Of a stretch of DNA of 64,000 nucleotides, positions 26,262-35,797 are shown piece by piece. The stretch's first letter is position 1; the number at the start of each line of letters is the position of its first letter. The DNA is from Mariniblastus fucicola. GTDB taxonomy: Bacteria; Planctomycetota; Planctomycetia; Pirellulales; Pirellulaceae. A model generated the notes under the pieces. That model was not told the DNA's origin. It did not search any database and saw nothing but the letters and a program-made list of their open reading frames with translations. The stretch lies in NCBI RefSeq assembly GCF_008087665.1, contig NZ_CP042912.1:4402001-4466000 (forward strand), read 5' to 3'. Both the position numbers and the translations under genes were made by a program.

Positions 26262-27950
26262 ATGAAATCAATTGCGCTGCCAATACTTTCGATACTTTGC
26301 CTTGTCACGCTGACTTTGCCTGCCGTCGCCCAGGACGATTCGGGATTCGTCGACATGTTTGCCGCAGGAGATTTCTCTGCCTGGCGGGTCGGCCGGAAAG
26401 GCGAGGGCTGGTCAATCAAGGACGGCGTCATCCGACTCGATACGCCCAAATCGGGCTCGCTGATGTCGCGAAAGAAATACAAACACTTTGAGCTGCGATT
26501 CGAATGGAAAATCTCCGAAGGCGGCAATAGCGGCGTCATCTATCGGGCTCAGAAAGGACGCGGCCTCGAGTACCAGGTGCTCGACGACCAAAAACATCAA
26601 CGCGGCAAGAATCCAATCTGGTCCGCCGCTGCGATTTACGATCTGGCCGAAGCGAGAACGGACAAGCCCACGCAACCGGTCGGTCAATGGAACAGCGCAC
26701 GAATCGTTGCGGACGGAAACAACATCGAACACTGGCTCAACGGTGAAAAAGTCGCCAGCGTTTCGACCGCTGGGGATGCGTGGCTGGAGAGCTATCGAAA
26801 CAGCAAGTTCGTGGACTACGGCTTGAACAATTTTGCCAATGCCGCCAGCCCGATTTCTTTTCAGGACCACGGCGCTGTCGTCTCCTACCGCAATGTTCGC
26901 ATCAAAGAGATCGCTCGGGACGAAACGGCCAGCACCCATCCGGACTTTCCAATGATGTTCGGCCGCGTCGAGAAGAAGTCGTTCTTCATTGATGACGACT
27001 GGTACATTTGGGGCGCGAGCATGGTTCGCGACGCGGACGGAATTTGCCATCTATTTTACAGCCGCTGGCCGCGAGAACTGAAGCACAAAGCCTGGGTCAC
27101 GCACTCGGAAATTGCTCACGCCATCTCCGACAATCCGCTGGGGCCTTACAAGCACGTCGATGTCGCACTTCCGGTTCGCGGCAAGCAGTTCTGGGACGGA
27201 ATGTGCACACACAACCCGACCGTCCACGAGTTCGATGGCAAGTTCTACCTTTACTACATGGGCAACACGGGCGATCAGGAACCGACCGAGAAACTGAACT
27301 TTCAACATCGCAACAACCAGCGGATCGGCGTCGCGGTTGCCGACCACCCCAACGGTCCGTGGAAGCGTTTTGACAAACCGCTGATCGACATTTCGGCTGA
27401 CAAGGACGCACCTGATGCATTGATGACCAGCAATCCTTCGATCCTGCGTCGGTCGGACGGCAAGTACGTGTTGATTTACAAAGCGGTTGGCAAGAAGCGA
27501 AAAGGAGTCTTCGGCGGCCCGGTCGTTCACATCGCGGCGACTTCCGATTCGCCGACGGGTCCATTCGAAAAGCATCTTAATCCGCTATTCCTGATTGAAG
27601 GTAGCGACTTTCCGGCAGAAGATCCTTACATCTGGTCACAGGGAGAAGATTGCTGGGCGATCGTTGACGACCACTACGGCTCGTTTGCGAAAACGGGCGA
27701 GAACTGCCTGGTTCTTTTCCACTCCAAAGACGGACTCGATTGGGAACTTGCTGACAACCCAATGGTACTGAATCGCAATGTCCCTTGGGCGGACGGCAAA
27801 CCGGAAAAGATGCATCGCCTTGAGCGTCCGCAGCTATTCTTTGAAAACGGAGTCCCCGCCGTTTTGTTCTGTGCGGGCGAACGAACCAAAGCCCAGGAAC
27901 ACTCTTTCAATGTTCACATCCCAATCAACTGGAAATCCGGGAAACGTTAA
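26262..27950 (+). CDS. Exported DUF1080 domain fused to a GH43-like beta-propeller
   Basis: A 562-residue protein from ATG 26262 with a signal peptide ([20 protein letters not shown]). Residues 28-215 match DUF1080, the concanavalin-like 3-keto-disaccharide hydrolase fold: [32 protein letters not shown] and GLEYQVLDD. Residues 225-560 resemble five-bladed propellers of glycoside hydrolase family 43: [59 protein letters not shown] and [20 protein letters not shown]. Both modules bind or cut carbohydrate, so the protein is probably a secreted glycan hydrolase; the linkage cannot be told from sequence. A GNAT gene follows after two bases. Confidence 0.87.
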   Translation: MKSIALPILSILCLVTLTLPAVAQDDSGFVDMFAAGDFSAWRVGRKGEGWSIKDGVIRLDTPKSGSLMSRKKYKHFELRFEWKISEGGNSGVIYRAQKGRGLEYQVLDDQKHQRGKNPIWSAAAIYDLAEARTDKPTQPVGQWNSARIVADGNNIEHWLNGEKVASVSTAGDAWLESYRNSKFVDYGLNNFANAASPISFQDHGAVVSYRNVRIKEIARDETASTHPDFPMMFGRVEKKSFFIDDDWYIWGASMVRDADGICHLFYSRWPRELKHKAWVTHSEIAHAISDNPLGPYKHVDVALPVRGKQFWDGMCTHNPTVHEFDGKFYLYYMGNTGDQEPTEKLNFQHRNNQRIGVAVADHPNGPWKRFDKPLIDISADKDAPDALMTSNPSILRRSDGKYVLIYKAVGKKRKGVFGGPVVHIAATSDSPTGPFEKHLNPLFLIEGSDFPAEDPYIWSQGEDCWAIVDDHYGSFAKTGENCLVLFHSKDGLDWELADNPMVLNRNVPWADGKPEKMHRLERPQLFFENGVPAVLFCAGERTKAQEHSFNVHIPINWKSGKR

Positions 27951-27952
27951 CT

Positions 27953-28513
27953 TTGAATTCCTTCACACTGCAAACGCAGCGACTTGGTCTGCGGAACTGG
28001 ATGGAGAGCGACATCGCCCCCTTCGCGGCAATGTGCGCTGACGCCAACGTGATGCGTTACTTCCCGGAATTGCTTTCGCAACAGAAAGCCATCGAGCAAA
28101 TTCGCGGTTTCCAGCGGCACTTCGCAGAAAACGGCTTCACTTATTTTGCCGTCGAAGAATTGACTTCCGCCGAGTTTCTGGGTTTCGTCGGGCTGAAGCA
28201 TCAGAGTTTCGACAGCCCGTACACGCCCGCCATCGACATCGGCTGGCGACTGAAAAAGGAGGCTTGGGGTCGCGGTTTCGCCACCGAAGCAGCCAAAGCC
28301 TGTCTGGATTTCGCCTTCGAAGATTTACAGCTCGATTCTGTTCTTTCGATTTGCCCCACCATCAATCTCGCGTCAGAGGCCGTGATGAAAAGGATCGGTA
28401 TGGAGAAAGCTGGGACGTTCCAACACCCGGCGATCGCCGCAGACTCACCGCTCAATCCGTGTGTGGCGTATCTCGCCTCCACCCCCAGAGTCACCGACGG
28501 CCAAGCCGCTTGA
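27953..28513 (+). CDS. GNAT acetyltransferase, RimJ/RimL-like
   Basis: A 186-residue N-acetyltransferase. It begins LQTQRLGLRNWMESDIAPFA, the usual start of RimJ-type proteins, and carries the acetyl-CoA motif WRLKKEAWGRGFATEAAKA at about residues 97-115, then SEAVMKRIGMEKAGTF. The start is a TTG two bases after the preceding stop; no nearby ATG keeps the N-terminal strand, so translational coupling to the upstream glycan hydrolase is likely. The substrate cannot be inferred; such enzymes acetylate ribosomal proteins, amino acids or small molecules. Confidence 0.85.
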   Translation: MNSFTLQTQRLGLRNWMESDIAPFAAMCADANVMRYFPELLSQQKAIEQIRGFQRHFAENGFTYFAVEELTSAEFLGFVGLKHQSFDSPYTPAIDIGWRLKKEAWGRGFATEAAKACLDFAFEDLQLDSVLSICPTINLASEAVMKRIGMEKAGTFQHPAIAADSPLNPCVAYLASTPRVTDGQAA

Positions 28514-28995
28514 CGCTTGGCATTTTTCGACAGAAGCGGCATCCTTGCCGGGAAAGCCGACGGGATTCGCAATCCAACAGGCGGACGACTGTCATGCCAT
28601 CCCCGGAAATTTCGATCTTCGCCTCGCCAACGACCTCGTGCCAAGTTGTCACTCGGTGAAATCGAGCCGAAAGCCGGCAAACTCTGCCACTTGGCAAAAC
28701 TGCGGGGAAACGCGTAGCCCCAAACCCGGAAGTTTACGGGCCTGAGCTATCTCACGAGCTAACTTCTCGCCGCCAAGGTCTTTGGCACGGTGGTTGCTTT
28801 CTTGGGGGCATCGCTTCATCCGCGTGGCAGGCTGTCAGTCTGTCGGTGAGTGCCGTTGCCGTGAAAGGCCGGCTTGCCAGGATGCAGGACGAAGTGGACC
28901 GAGCGTTGATTCGGCTGTGAAAGCCCGATTGACGCCTGAAAAAACGACAAAACACAACTCATAGATCACACCAACCCAATTTCTGGAGGAAACCG
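28514..28995 (+). other. groEL upstream region
   Basis: A 482-base gap without a convincing gene. It contains the sigma-54-like site at 28782-28799 and about 190 bases of leader before groEL. I looked for the CIRCE inverted repeat (TTAGCACTC / GAGTGCTAA) used by HrcA and found none. Confidence 0.5.
28782..28799 (+). promoter_or_regulatory. Sigma-54 (RpoN) type -24/-12 promoter
   Basis: TTGGCACGGTGGTTGCTT matches the consensus TGGCAC-N5-TTGCW exactly, with GG (28784-28785) and GC (28796-28797) separated by the required ten bases. It points at groEL, whose GTG start is at 28996. Transcription would start near 28809. The fit is from sequence only. Confidence 0.65.
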
Positions 28996-30708
28996 GTGGC
29001 AAAACAAATGGTATTCGACGACGAAGCTCGCAAGCCGCTTTTGGAGGGTGTCTCCAAGCTGGCTCGAGCCGTTCGCAGCACACTCGGCCCACGCGGTCGC
29101 AACGCCATCCTCGACAAAGGCTGGGGCAGCCCGAAAATCACCAAGGACGGCGTGACCGTCGCTGAGGATATCGAGCTTGATGATCCCTACGAAAACCTTG
29201 GTGTTCAGCTTGTCAAGGAAGCCGCCAGCAAGACCAACGATGTCGCCGGCGACGGAACAACAACAGCGACGGTACTTTCGGAAGCCATCTTCCGCGAAGG
29301 CATCAAGATGATCGCTGCCGGTTTCGATCCAATGGCTCTGTCACGTGGCATCCAGAAAGCCGCCGGAGTCATCTGCGAAGAGCTTGAGCGAATTGCTCAG
29401 CCGATCGACGCCAAGAGCAAGAAGGAAATCAAGCAAGTCGCCACGATCGCGGGTAACAACGATCCAACCATCGGCGACGTTCTTGCAGAAGCCTTTTTGA
29501 AGGTCGGCAAAGACGGCGTGATCACGGTTGAAGAAGGCCGCGGCAACGAAACTTATGTTGATGTCGTTGAAGGCATGCAGTTCGATCGCGGTTTCCTTTC
29601 GCCACACTTCGTGACGGATCAGGACAACATGGTCGTTGAGCTGGACAATCCTTACGTTTTGATCTTCGAAGAAAAGATCAGCTCGAACAAGGCGATGATT
29701 CCGCTGCTCGAAGCCGTCAGCAAGGCCAAGAAGCCGCTGTTGATTATTGCGGAAGACGTCGAAGGCGAAGCACTTGCGACGTTGGTCGTGAACAAGATGC
29801 GAGGCATCCTGCAAGTTTGTGCTGTTAAGGCTCCAGGCTACGGCGATCGCCGTAAAGCCATCATGGGTGACCTTGGCGTTCTCACTGGCGGCCAGGTGAT
29901 CTTCAAAGATCTCGGCATCGACCTTGAAGGCGTTCAGCTTTCTGACCTTGGTAAGGTCAAGAAAGTCCGCATCACCAGCGACGAAACTGTTTTCGTTGGC
30001 GGCGGCGGAAAGAAAGACGCCATCGCGGAACGCGTTGCCCAGATTCGTCAGGAAATCGAAGGCACAGACAGCGATTACGATCGCGAGAAGTTGCAGGAAC
30101 GTTTGGCGAAGCTTGCCGGCGGTGTTGCTCAGATCAATGTCGGTGCGATCACCGAGACTGAGATGAAAGAGCGTAAGGATTTGCTGGAAGATGCCAAATC
30201 GGCAACGGCTGCTGCACTTGCAGAAGGTATCGTTCCTGGCGGCGGAATCGCACTCCTGCGTGCGGAGAAGGCTCTCAAGAAAGTCGGCGAACTGATCGGC
30301 GACGAAGAGGCTGGCGTTCGCATCATCCAGAAGATTCTCGAATACCCACTGCGTTACATCGCAGAAAACGCTGGTTACGACGGCGGCGTTGTCGTCAATC
30401 GCGTTCGTGGCATGAAGAAGAACGAAGGCTTCAACGCAGACAAAGGCGATTACTGCGATCTCGTTGCAGCGGGTGTTATTGACCCTGCGAAAGTCGTCAA
30501 GACGGCTCTGCAAAACGCAGCCAGCGTCGCGGCTCTGCTGCTGACGACTGAGTCTTTGGTGACTGAAATCCCTGCTCCTCCGGAAGAAGACGCTGGCGAC
30601 CATCATCATGACCACGGAATGGGTGGCATGGGCGGAATGGGCGGCGGCATGCCGGGCATGGGTGGAATGGGCGGCATGGGTGGCATGGGAATGCCGGGCA
30701 TGATGTAG
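28996..30708 (+). CDS. groEL: Chaperonin GroEL, copy 1 (with GGM tail)
   Basis: 60-kDa chaperonin subunit of 570 residues that folds client proteins in an ATP-driven ring with GroES. The start is GTG preceded by GGAGG at six bases, giving [13 protein letters not shown]. The ATP-binding blocks are [36 protein letters not shown], then GVIPGGG-type [14 protein letters not shown]. The C-terminus is an expanded flexible tail: a HHHDHG cluster then repeated GGM units with Pro. The tail is longer than the usual single GGM stretch. groES follows rather than precedes it, and a second groEL copy lies beyond. Confidence 0.97.
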   Translation: MAKQMVFDDEARKPLLEGVSKLARAVRSTLGPRGRNAILDKGWGSPKITKDGVTVAEDIELDDPYENLGVQLVKEAASKTNDVAGDGTTTATVLSEAIFREGIKMIAAGFDPMALSRGIQKAAGVICEELERIAQPIDAKSKKEIKQVATIAGNNDPTIGDVLAEAFLKVGKDGVITVEEGRGNETYVDVVEGMQFDRGFLSPHFVTDQDNMVVELDNPYVLIFEEKISSNKAMIPLLEAVSKAKKPLLIIAEDVEGEALATLVVNKMRGILQVCAVKAPGYGDRRKAIMGDLGVLTGGQVIFKDLGIDLEGVQLSDLGKVKKVRITSDETVFVGGGGKKDAIAERVAQIRQEIEGTDSDYDREKLQERLAKLAGGVAQINVGAITETEMKERKDLLEDAKSATAAALAEGIVPGGGIALLRAEKALKKVGELIGDEEAGVRIIQKILEYPLRYIAENAGYDGGVVVNRVRGMKKNEGFNADKGDYCDLVAAGVIDPAKVVKTALQNAASVAALLLTTESLVTEIPAPPEEDAGDHHHDHGMGGMGGMGGGMPGMGGMGGMGGMGMPGMM

Positions 30709-30728
30709 TCCGCAATTTAAAAGTTGAC

Positions 30729-30764
30729 AGGGAACAGGGTTCAGCATTTGAAGCCCTGTACCCT
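30729..30764 (+). terminator. Imperfect hairpin between groEL copy 1 and groES
   Basis: AGGGAACAGGGTTCA and TTGAAGCCCTGTACCCT pair over almost their whole length with two irregularities. No long T run follows (only ctcttt about ten bases later), so it may be a processing, attenuation or weak termination signal between the two genes. Confidence 0.45.
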
Positions 30765-30856
30765 GAAAACTGTACTCTTTGAACTCGAACAATCAGCCGC
30801 TCTCAAATCCACGGCGGCACAAACACTCATAAATCAAACAAACAAGGAACCTCCAA

Positions 30857-31153
30857 ATGGCCAAGCCAAAAATCAAACCTCTGGATGATCGCGTCGTCGT
30901 TGAGCCAATGACTGCTGAAGAAACCACTGCTGGCGGAATCGTGCTCCCGGATTCGGCTCAGGAAAAGCCGCAGCGTGGAACCATCGTTGCCGTCGGTCCT
31001 GGCCGTCTGCTCGACAGCGGTGAGCGTGGCGATCTTTCGGTTTCAGTCGGCGACGAAATCATTTTCGGCAAGTACGGCGGAAACGAAATCGAAGTCGATG
31101 GCAACGAGTACAAGATTCTTCGCGAGTCCGACATTCTTGCGAAAGTTGTCTAA
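30857..31153 (+). CDS. groES: Co-chaperonin GroES
   Basis: 98-residue lid protein of the chaperonin. It starts [20 protein letters not shown], with the mobile loop [20 protein letters not shown] at about residues 23-42, then the roof loop and [19 protein letters not shown]. The ribosome binding site is AAGGA upstream of the ATG. It sits between two groEL genes, so either could be its partner. A cluster of palindromic repeats separates it from the second copy. Confidence 0.97.
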   Translation: MAKPKIKPLDDRVVVEPMTAEETTAGGIVLPDSAQEKPQRGTIVAVGPGRLLDSGERGDLSVSVGDEIIFGKYGGNEIEVDGNEYKILRESDILAKVV

Positions 31154-31157
31154 GCAG

Positions 31158-31256
31158 GGTGGCATAGGCTTCCAGCCTGTGATCATGCAACGTGGTGGCG
31201 GCTTCCAGCCGCCGCAATTCAGGATGCGACGGCTAGAAGCCGTCACTACGACTACC
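31158..31256. repeat. Cluster of three dispersed palindromic repeats
   Basis: Variant A at 31158-31183 (ggtggcataggcttccagcc), variant B at about 31192-31213 (ggtggcggcttccagccgcc) and variant C at 31226-31246 (gacggctagaagccgtcact). Order and orientation resemble those between ilvC and ilvA (A, B, C), which suggests the three variants move or duplicate as a block. Confidence 0.85.
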
Positions 31257-31285
31257 AAATCAAAACTCACTACAAGGAAACTCAA

Positions 31286-32902
31286 ATGGCTAAGCAACTG
31301 CTTTTCGACGACCACGCTCGTCAGCGCATGCTTCGCGGCATCGACAAACTGGCTGACGCTGTCGCCGTCACGATGGGCCCGACCGGTCGCAACGTGATCA
31401 TCAACAAATCTTTCGGTGGACCCACAGTCACCAAAGACGGCGTTACCGTTGCCAAAGAGATCGAACTTGAAGATCGCTTCGAAAACATGGGCGCCAAGCT
31501 CGTCGTCGAAGTTGCTCAGAAAACTTCTGATCTTGCTGGTGACGGAACGACCACCGCTACCGTTTTGGCTCGCGCTATTTACAAAGAAGGCCTTCGCAAC
31601 ATCGTCGCGGGTTCCAACCCGACCGCAATTCGCCGCGGAATCGACGTTGCCGTAGCTGCTGCGGTTGAGAAACTGCAGGAAATGGCCAAGAAGGTTTCCA
31701 AGAAGGAAGAAGTCGCCAACGTCGGTGCGATCAGTGCCAACAACGACAACGAAATCGGTGAACTTCTGGCGGAAGCTCTCGAGCGCGTCGGTCAGGACGG
31801 AGTCATCACGGTTGAAGAAGGCAAAACTGCCGACACAACTGTTGAGTACGTCGACGGTATGCAGTTCGACAAGGGCTACATCTCGCCTTACTTCATCACC
31901 GACAGCACGAACATGACGTGCGAGTACGAAGACGCGAAAGTTCTTATCTTCGAAAAGAAGATCAGCAACATCGCTTCGATGGTTCCGATCCTTGAGAAGG
32001 TTGGCCAGTCGGGTGCTCCTCTGTTGATCATCGCCGAAGACGTTGACGCTGAAGCACTGACTCTGCTGGTTGTAAACCGATTGCGTGGAACGCTGAACGT
32101 TTGTGCCGTGAAAGCTCCTGGTTTCGGCGATCGCCGCAAAGCCATGCTCAGCGACATCGCGGTTCTGACTGGCGGAACTCTGATCAGCGAAGACCTCGGC
32201 ATCCAGCTCGAAAACGTTGAATTGAACCAGCTTGGTACGGCCAAGAAACTGGTTGTCGACAAATCGAGCACAACGATCGTCGAAGGTTCTGGCTCTCGCA
32301 AAGACATCGATGCTCGCGTCGATCAACTTGCTCGTCAAATCGACGCAACGGACAGCGATTACGATCGCGAAAAGCTGATGGAACGTAAAGCCAAACTTGC
32401 TGGTGGCGTTGCCGTGATCAGCGTTGGTGCTGAAACCGAAGCCGACATGAAGCAAAAGAAGGCTCGCGTTGAAGACGCACTTCACGCGACTCGTGCGGCG
32501 ATCGAAGAAGGCATCCTTCCTGGTGGTGGCGTTGCATTGCTGCGTGCCAAGGAAGCCGTTGTTGCGGCTCGCAAAGGTGCCAAAGGCGACGAGAAAATCG
32601 GCGTCGATATTGTTGCTGCCGCTTTGGATGCTCCAATTCGTCAGATCGCCAACAACGGCGGCATCGACGGTTCAGTGGTTGCCGACATCGTTTCTGGCAA
32701 GCCAACCAACCAGGGCTACAACGCTTACACGGCCGAGTACACCGACATGTACAAAGCTGGCGTTATCGATCCTGTGAAAGTTGTCCGCACGGCTTTGGCC
32801 AACGCAGCGAGCATCTCTGGTTTGCTGCTGACCACTGACGCGATGGTTTCGACCTTCGACGAAGAGGACAAAGGTCGCAAGATCGAAGGCGCTGTTAGCT
32901 AG
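31286..32902 (+). CDS. groEL: Chaperonin GroEL, copy 2 (no GGM tail)
   Basis: 538-residue paralogue of the upstream chaperonin. It begins [20 protein letters not shown] and keeps [36 protein letters not shown] and [14 protein letters not shown]. Its C-terminus ends [13 protein letters not shown], with no GGM tail, and the apical domain has a different signature ([20 protein letters not shown]) from copy 1 ([20 protein letters not shown]). These differences point to different client ranges or conditions (inference). An AAGGA ribosome binding site precedes the ATG. dnaJ follows on the same strand. Confidence 0.97.
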   Translation: MAKQLLFDDHARQRMLRGIDKLADAVAVTMGPTGRNVIINKSFGGPTVTKDGVTVAKEIELEDRFENMGAKLVVEVAQKTSDLAGDGTTTATVLARAIYKEGLRNIVAGSNPTAIRRGIDVAVAAAVEKLQEMAKKVSKKEEVANVGAISANNDNEIGELLAEALERVGQDGVITVEEGKTADTTVEYVDGMQFDKGYISPYFITDSTNMTCEYEDAKVLIFEKKISNIASMVPILEKVGQSGAPLLIIAEDVDAEALTLLVVNRLRGTLNVCAVKAPGFGDRRKAMLSDIAVLTGGTLISEDLGIQLENVELNQLGTAKKLVVDKSSTTIVEGSGSRKDIDARVDQLARQIDATDSDYDREKLMERKAKLAGGVAVISVGAETEADMKQKKARVEDALHATRAAIEEGILPGGGVALLRAKEAVVAARKGAKGDEKIGVDIVAAALDAPIRQIANNGGIDGSVVADIVSGKPTNQGYNAYTAEYTDMYKAGVIDPVKVVRTALANAASISGLLLTTDAMVSTFDEEDKGRKIEGAVS

Positions 32903-33059
32903 TCAAATTTGATTTCACTCATCGCTGCGGTTGGGGTATCCGGCCGCAGTGGTGATTGTCGGCGCTCTGGCTTTAGCCGGATTGCATTCCAACGACTGAG
33001 ATCGAGACGACTTTTATTTACAATCGAGTCACTCAATACCATCGGCCAACAGTCTGATC

Positions 33060-33081
33060 TCAGGCTGGAAGCCTATGCAAC
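33060..33081. repeat. Dispersed palindromic repeat, variant A, inverted
   Basis: caggctggaagcctatgcaa directly upstream of dnaJ, in opposite orientation to the copies at 23875 and 31158, ending eight bases before the ATG, so it overlaps the place of a ribosome binding site. Confidence 0.75.
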
Positions 33082-33088
33082 TTCTCTC

Positions 33089-34219
33089 ATGGCCAAACGT
33101 TGCTACTACGAAGTACTTTCCGTCGCTCGCGATGAGTCGGATCGCGGTATTTCGAAGGCCTACCGCAAGCTGGCTGTGAAATACCATCCGGACAGCAACC
33201 CGGGCGATGACGAAGCCAGCGCGAAGTTCAAAGAGGCCGCTGAAGCCTACGAAGTGCTTGGCGATTCCGAGAAACGGGCTCGCTACGATCGTCACGGCCA
33301 CGCTGGCGTTGAAGGCGGAGCCGGTTTCGGATCGGCGGAAGACATCTTCGCTGCTTTCGGAGACCTCTTCGGAGGCGGTGGCGGCGGTGGAGGAATGTTT
33401 GGCGACCTGTTCGGTGGCCGACGCGGTGGACCGCGACGCGGCAACGACGTTCAAGTCGACGTAACGCTTTCGCTCGAAGAAGCATTCTCGGGCGTCAACA
33501 AAACGATTCAATTCAATCGTCGCAACCAGTGTGGAACTTGCGACGGAACCGGTAGCAGCCCAGGATCGGCTCCAGAACATTGTCAACAATGCGGCGGTCG
33601 CGGCCAGGTGCTGCAACAGGCTGGCATCCTCCGCGTTCAGACGACTTGTCCGGTTTGCCGCGGTGCTGGAAAGATCATTGTCGATCCATGCGGCGACTGT
33701 CGCGGAGCAGGGCAGGTGGCTTCTCCGGTTGAGCTCGATGTGGCGATTCCGGCTGGTGTCGACGACGGGATGCGAGTCCGATTGACGGGTGAAGGTGAAG
33801 CCAGTGCTTCCGGTGGTCCGGCGGGTGACTGTTATTGCTTTGTCAACATTCGCAAGCACAAGCTGTTCCATCGCGATGGCCAAAACCTGATTCTGCAGTT
33901 GCCGATTTCATACACCCAAGCCGCATTAGGGGCGTCGATCGAAGTTCCGACTCTCGATGGCCGCGACGAACTGGAAATCAAACGCGGGACACAATCCGGC
34001 GACGTGTTCAAGCTTGCTGGTCGTGGCATGCCCAGCCCGCAAGGTCGCGGAACGGGTGATTTGCTGATTCAAACTTTTATCGAAACACCGAAGAAGATCT
34101 CGAAGGAACAGGAAGGCTTGCTACGGCAACTTGCTGAACTCGAGCACACGGAAGTTCTACCAGAGAGGAAGAATTTCCTGCAACGATTGACTGAATATTT
34201 TGCGACAGAGGAAGTTTAG
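33089..34219 (+). CDS. dnaJ: Chaperone DnaJ (full type I)
   Basis: Hsp40 co-chaperone of 376 residues that delivers clients to DnaK. From ATG 33089 it has the J domain ([20 protein letters not shown], with the HPD motif in KYHPDSNPG), a Gly/Phe-rich linker ([20 protein letters not shown]), four zinc-finger CxxCxGxG repeats ([32 protein letters not shown]) and a C-terminal client-binding domain. The last 30 residues are polar. The frame is open upstream through a palindromic repeat, which is not coding. grpE follows; dnaK is not in the window. Confidence 0.96.
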   Translation: MAKRCYYEVLSVARDESDRGISKAYRKLAVKYHPDSNPGDDEASAKFKEAAEAYEVLGDSEKRARYDRHGHAGVEGGAGFGSAEDIFAAFGDLFGGGGGGGGMFGDLFGGRRGGPRRGNDVQVDVTLSLEEAFSGVNKTIQFNRRNQCGTCDGTGSSPGSAPEHCQQCGGRGQVLQQAGILRVQTTCPVCRGAGKIIVDPCGDCRGAGQVASPVELDVAIPAGVDDGMRVRLTGEGEASASGGPAGDCYCFVNIRKHKLFHRDGQNLILQLPISYTQAALGASIEVPTLDGRDELEIKRGTQSGDVFKLAGRGMPSPQGRGTGDLLIQTFIETPKKISKEQEGLLRQLAELEHTEVLPERKNFLQRLTEYFATEEV

Positions 34220-34234
34220 CGGACGGTAGTGATC

Positions 34235-34828
34235 ATGACTGACGAAAACGAACCAACAGAAAATCCAGAGCTCGAACTTCCGACGGAAGATCAGGTGAAC
34301 CAGTTCGGCAACGACAACGCGGGCGATGAAGGCGTGGCTTTCGCGGTCGACGGCGCGGACGCTGGAGCCGACGTCATCCAGAAGCTTCAGGATCAGCTCA
34401 AAGACGCCGAAAAACGCGTCCTGATGGCTCAAGCAGATTTGGAAAACTTCCGCCGCCGCGTACGTCGCGAATCGGAAGACCGGATCAAGTACGCTTCCAG
34501 TGGTCTGATGACGGACTTGCTGGAATCGGTCGACAACCTGCATCGCGCTGTCGAAGCCTACGAAGCCGATCCCAACGGTGACGGTTTGCGAGATGGTGTG
34601 AACCTCGTTGCGTCACAGATCATGGAGTCGCTTTCCAAGCACGGATGTCAGCCGATCGAGGCTGCCGGTCAGGCGTTTGATCCGAACTGCCACCAGGCGT
34701 TACAAATGCAGCCCAGCCCGGAACATCCGGCCAACACGGTCATCCAGGATTTGCGAACCGGATTCAAACTTTACGATCGAGTCCTTCGGCCCAGCCAGGT
34801 TTTCGTATCGACCGGCGAACCTGCCTAG
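34235..34828 (+). CDS. grpE: Nucleotide exchange factor GrpE
   Basis: Exchange factor of the DnaK cycle, 197 residues from ATG 34235 (a GTG two codons earlier, at 34229, is an alternative). The first 45 residues are acidic and disordered. The long dimerising helix follows (IQKLQDQLKDAEKRVLMAQA, DLENFRRRVRRESEDRIKYA), then the beta domain with FDPNCHQALQMQPSPEHPAN, VIQDLRTGFKLYDRVLRPSQ. These are canonical GrpE signatures. It starts 15 bases after dnaJ and is surely co-transcribed with it; the order dnaJ-grpE without dnaK is unusual. Confidence 0.95.
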   Translation: MTDENEPTENPELELPTEDQVNQFGNDNAGDEGVAFAVDGADAGADVIQKLQDQLKDAEKRVLMAQADLENFRRRVRRESEDRIKYASSGLMTDLLESVDNLHRAVEAYEADPNGDGLRDGVNLVASQIMESLSKHGCQPIEAAGQAFDPNCHQALQMQPSPEHPANTVIQDLRTGFKLYDRVLRPSQVFVSTGEPA

Positions 34829-34901
34829 AAACAGGTTGCGGATTTCAAGCCGCAGCAATCGCCTTTCAATTCACCACCAACTACCAACAGAAAGTACCAT
34901 C

Positions 34902-35183
34902 ATGGCCACCGCATCTGCACGTCACATCCTTGTCGAAACTGAAGAAGCCTGCATCGACCTCAAAGAACAGATCGAAGCCGGTCAGGATTTCGCCGCGATC
35001 GCCGCAGAATTCTCTGCTTGCCCTTCCGGAAAGTCCGGCGGAGCACTCGGCTCGTTCTCTCAAGGCCAAATGGTTCCCGAGTTCGACGCCGTTGTATTCA
35101 CCGAAGAATTGAACAAGGTTCATGGCCCGGTCAAAACCCAGTTCGGCTATCACCTGATCGAGATCACCGAACGCGACGCTTAA
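34902..35183 (+). CDS. ppiC: Parvulin-type peptidyl-prolyl cis-trans isomerase
   Basis: A single-domain parvulin of 93 residues, the size of Escherichia coli PpiC, that speeds proline isomerisation in folding. It starts ATASARHILVETEEACIDLK and contains the parvulin blocks DFAAIAAEFSACPSGKSGGA, LGSFSQGQMVPEFDAVVF and GPVKTQFGYHLIEITERD, with the active-site His in ARHI and GYH. There is no signal peptide, so it is cytoplasmic. It lies between grpE and fmdB, consistent with a folding operon. The start ATG is within a clear leader after grpE. Confidence 0.94.
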   Translation: MATASARHILVETEEACIDLKEQIEAGQDFAAIAAEFSACPSGKSGGALGSFSQGQMVPEFDAVVFTEELNKVHGPVKTQFGYHLIEITERDA

Positions 35184-35199
35184 TTCCTGGAGTTCATCT

Positions 35200-35517
35200 A
35201 TGCCGACATACGATTACGAATGCGATGCTTGCGGTCATACGTGGGAGATGTTCCAACGCATCACCGAAGATGCGATCAAGCAGTGCCCCGAGTGTAAAAA
35301 GAAGAAGGCTCGCCGCCTTTTTGGCACCGGTAGTGCTGTAATGTTCAAGGGTTCGGGTTTCTACGAGACCGACTATCGCAGCGACTCGTACAAAAAAGGC
35401 GAGAAGGCTGCGAAGGACGCGAAGGCGCCGAAGCCGGATTCTAGTTCTGGCGGCGAGAAAAAATCAGGACAATCAGGTAGTTCATCTTCCTCGTCCTCTT
35501 CAGGGAAAAAATCATAG
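35200..35517 (+). CDS. FmdB-family zinc-ribbon protein
   Basis: A 105-residue protein with the FmdB-type putative regulatory zinc ribbon: MPTYDYECDACGHTWEMFQ and then QCPECKKKKARRLFGTG, giving two Cys pairs (CxxC, CxxC). After residue 50, GSGFYETDYRSDSYKKGEK is also family-typical. The last 40 residues are low-complexity Lys, Ser and Gly, ending in a run of eight serines. The family's role is unknown beyond possible transcription or RNA binding. It is 16 bases from ppiC and closes the folding block, with a terminator after it. Confidence 0.88.
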   Translation: MPTYDYECDACGHTWEMFQRITEDAIKQCPECKKKKARRLFGTGSAVMFKGSGFYETDYRSDSYKKGEKAAKDAKAPKPDSSSGGEKKSGQSGSSSSSSSSGKKS

Positions 35518-35545
35518 AGTCCATTTGAAACTGATTTCGTGAGCT

Positions 35546-35577
35546 TGCAGTTCCGCCGCGGAAACTGCATTTCTTCT
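35546..35577 (+). terminator. Rho-independent terminator of the folding block
   Basis: TGCAGTTCCGC and GCGGAAACTGCA form a stem with one bulged base, followed by TTTCTTCT. It lies 29 bases after the fmdB stop. Confidence 0.7.
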
Positions 35578-35797
35578 GGCGAAAGTTAGTACGACGAACA
35601 CGAGTTTGTAGCTGCCTCTATTTCAATGGATGGTATTTTGCTTGACTTATGGACGTTAGGGCGGGATTCCTGATCCCCAGAGCCGCTTTTTCGGGATGTG
35701 AGAAAACTATTATTGTTTTCGCTCCGGAGTAGGACCACAATGAGATTGTGTCGAGCTTAGCTTGCCACTTAATGACTTTTCATCCAAAGGAGTTCCA

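Noticed and set aside
28752-28955. 67-codon minus-strand frame upstream of groEL
   Set aside because: No ribosome binding site, Arg/Ser-rich composition, and it covers the sigma-54-like site.
29341-30792. Long open frame on the minus strand opposite groEL copy 1
   Set aside because: Mirror of a highly expressed GC3-biased gene; no domain, no ribosome binding site and it spans both groEL and intergenic hairpin.
31043-32485. Long minus-strand open frame opposite groES and groEL copy 2
   Set aside because: Same antisense artefact, and it runs through palindromic repeats.
32930-32970. Possible terminator after groEL copy 2 (CTGCGG...CCGCAG)
   Set aside because: Only six pairs, 13-base loop and no T run.
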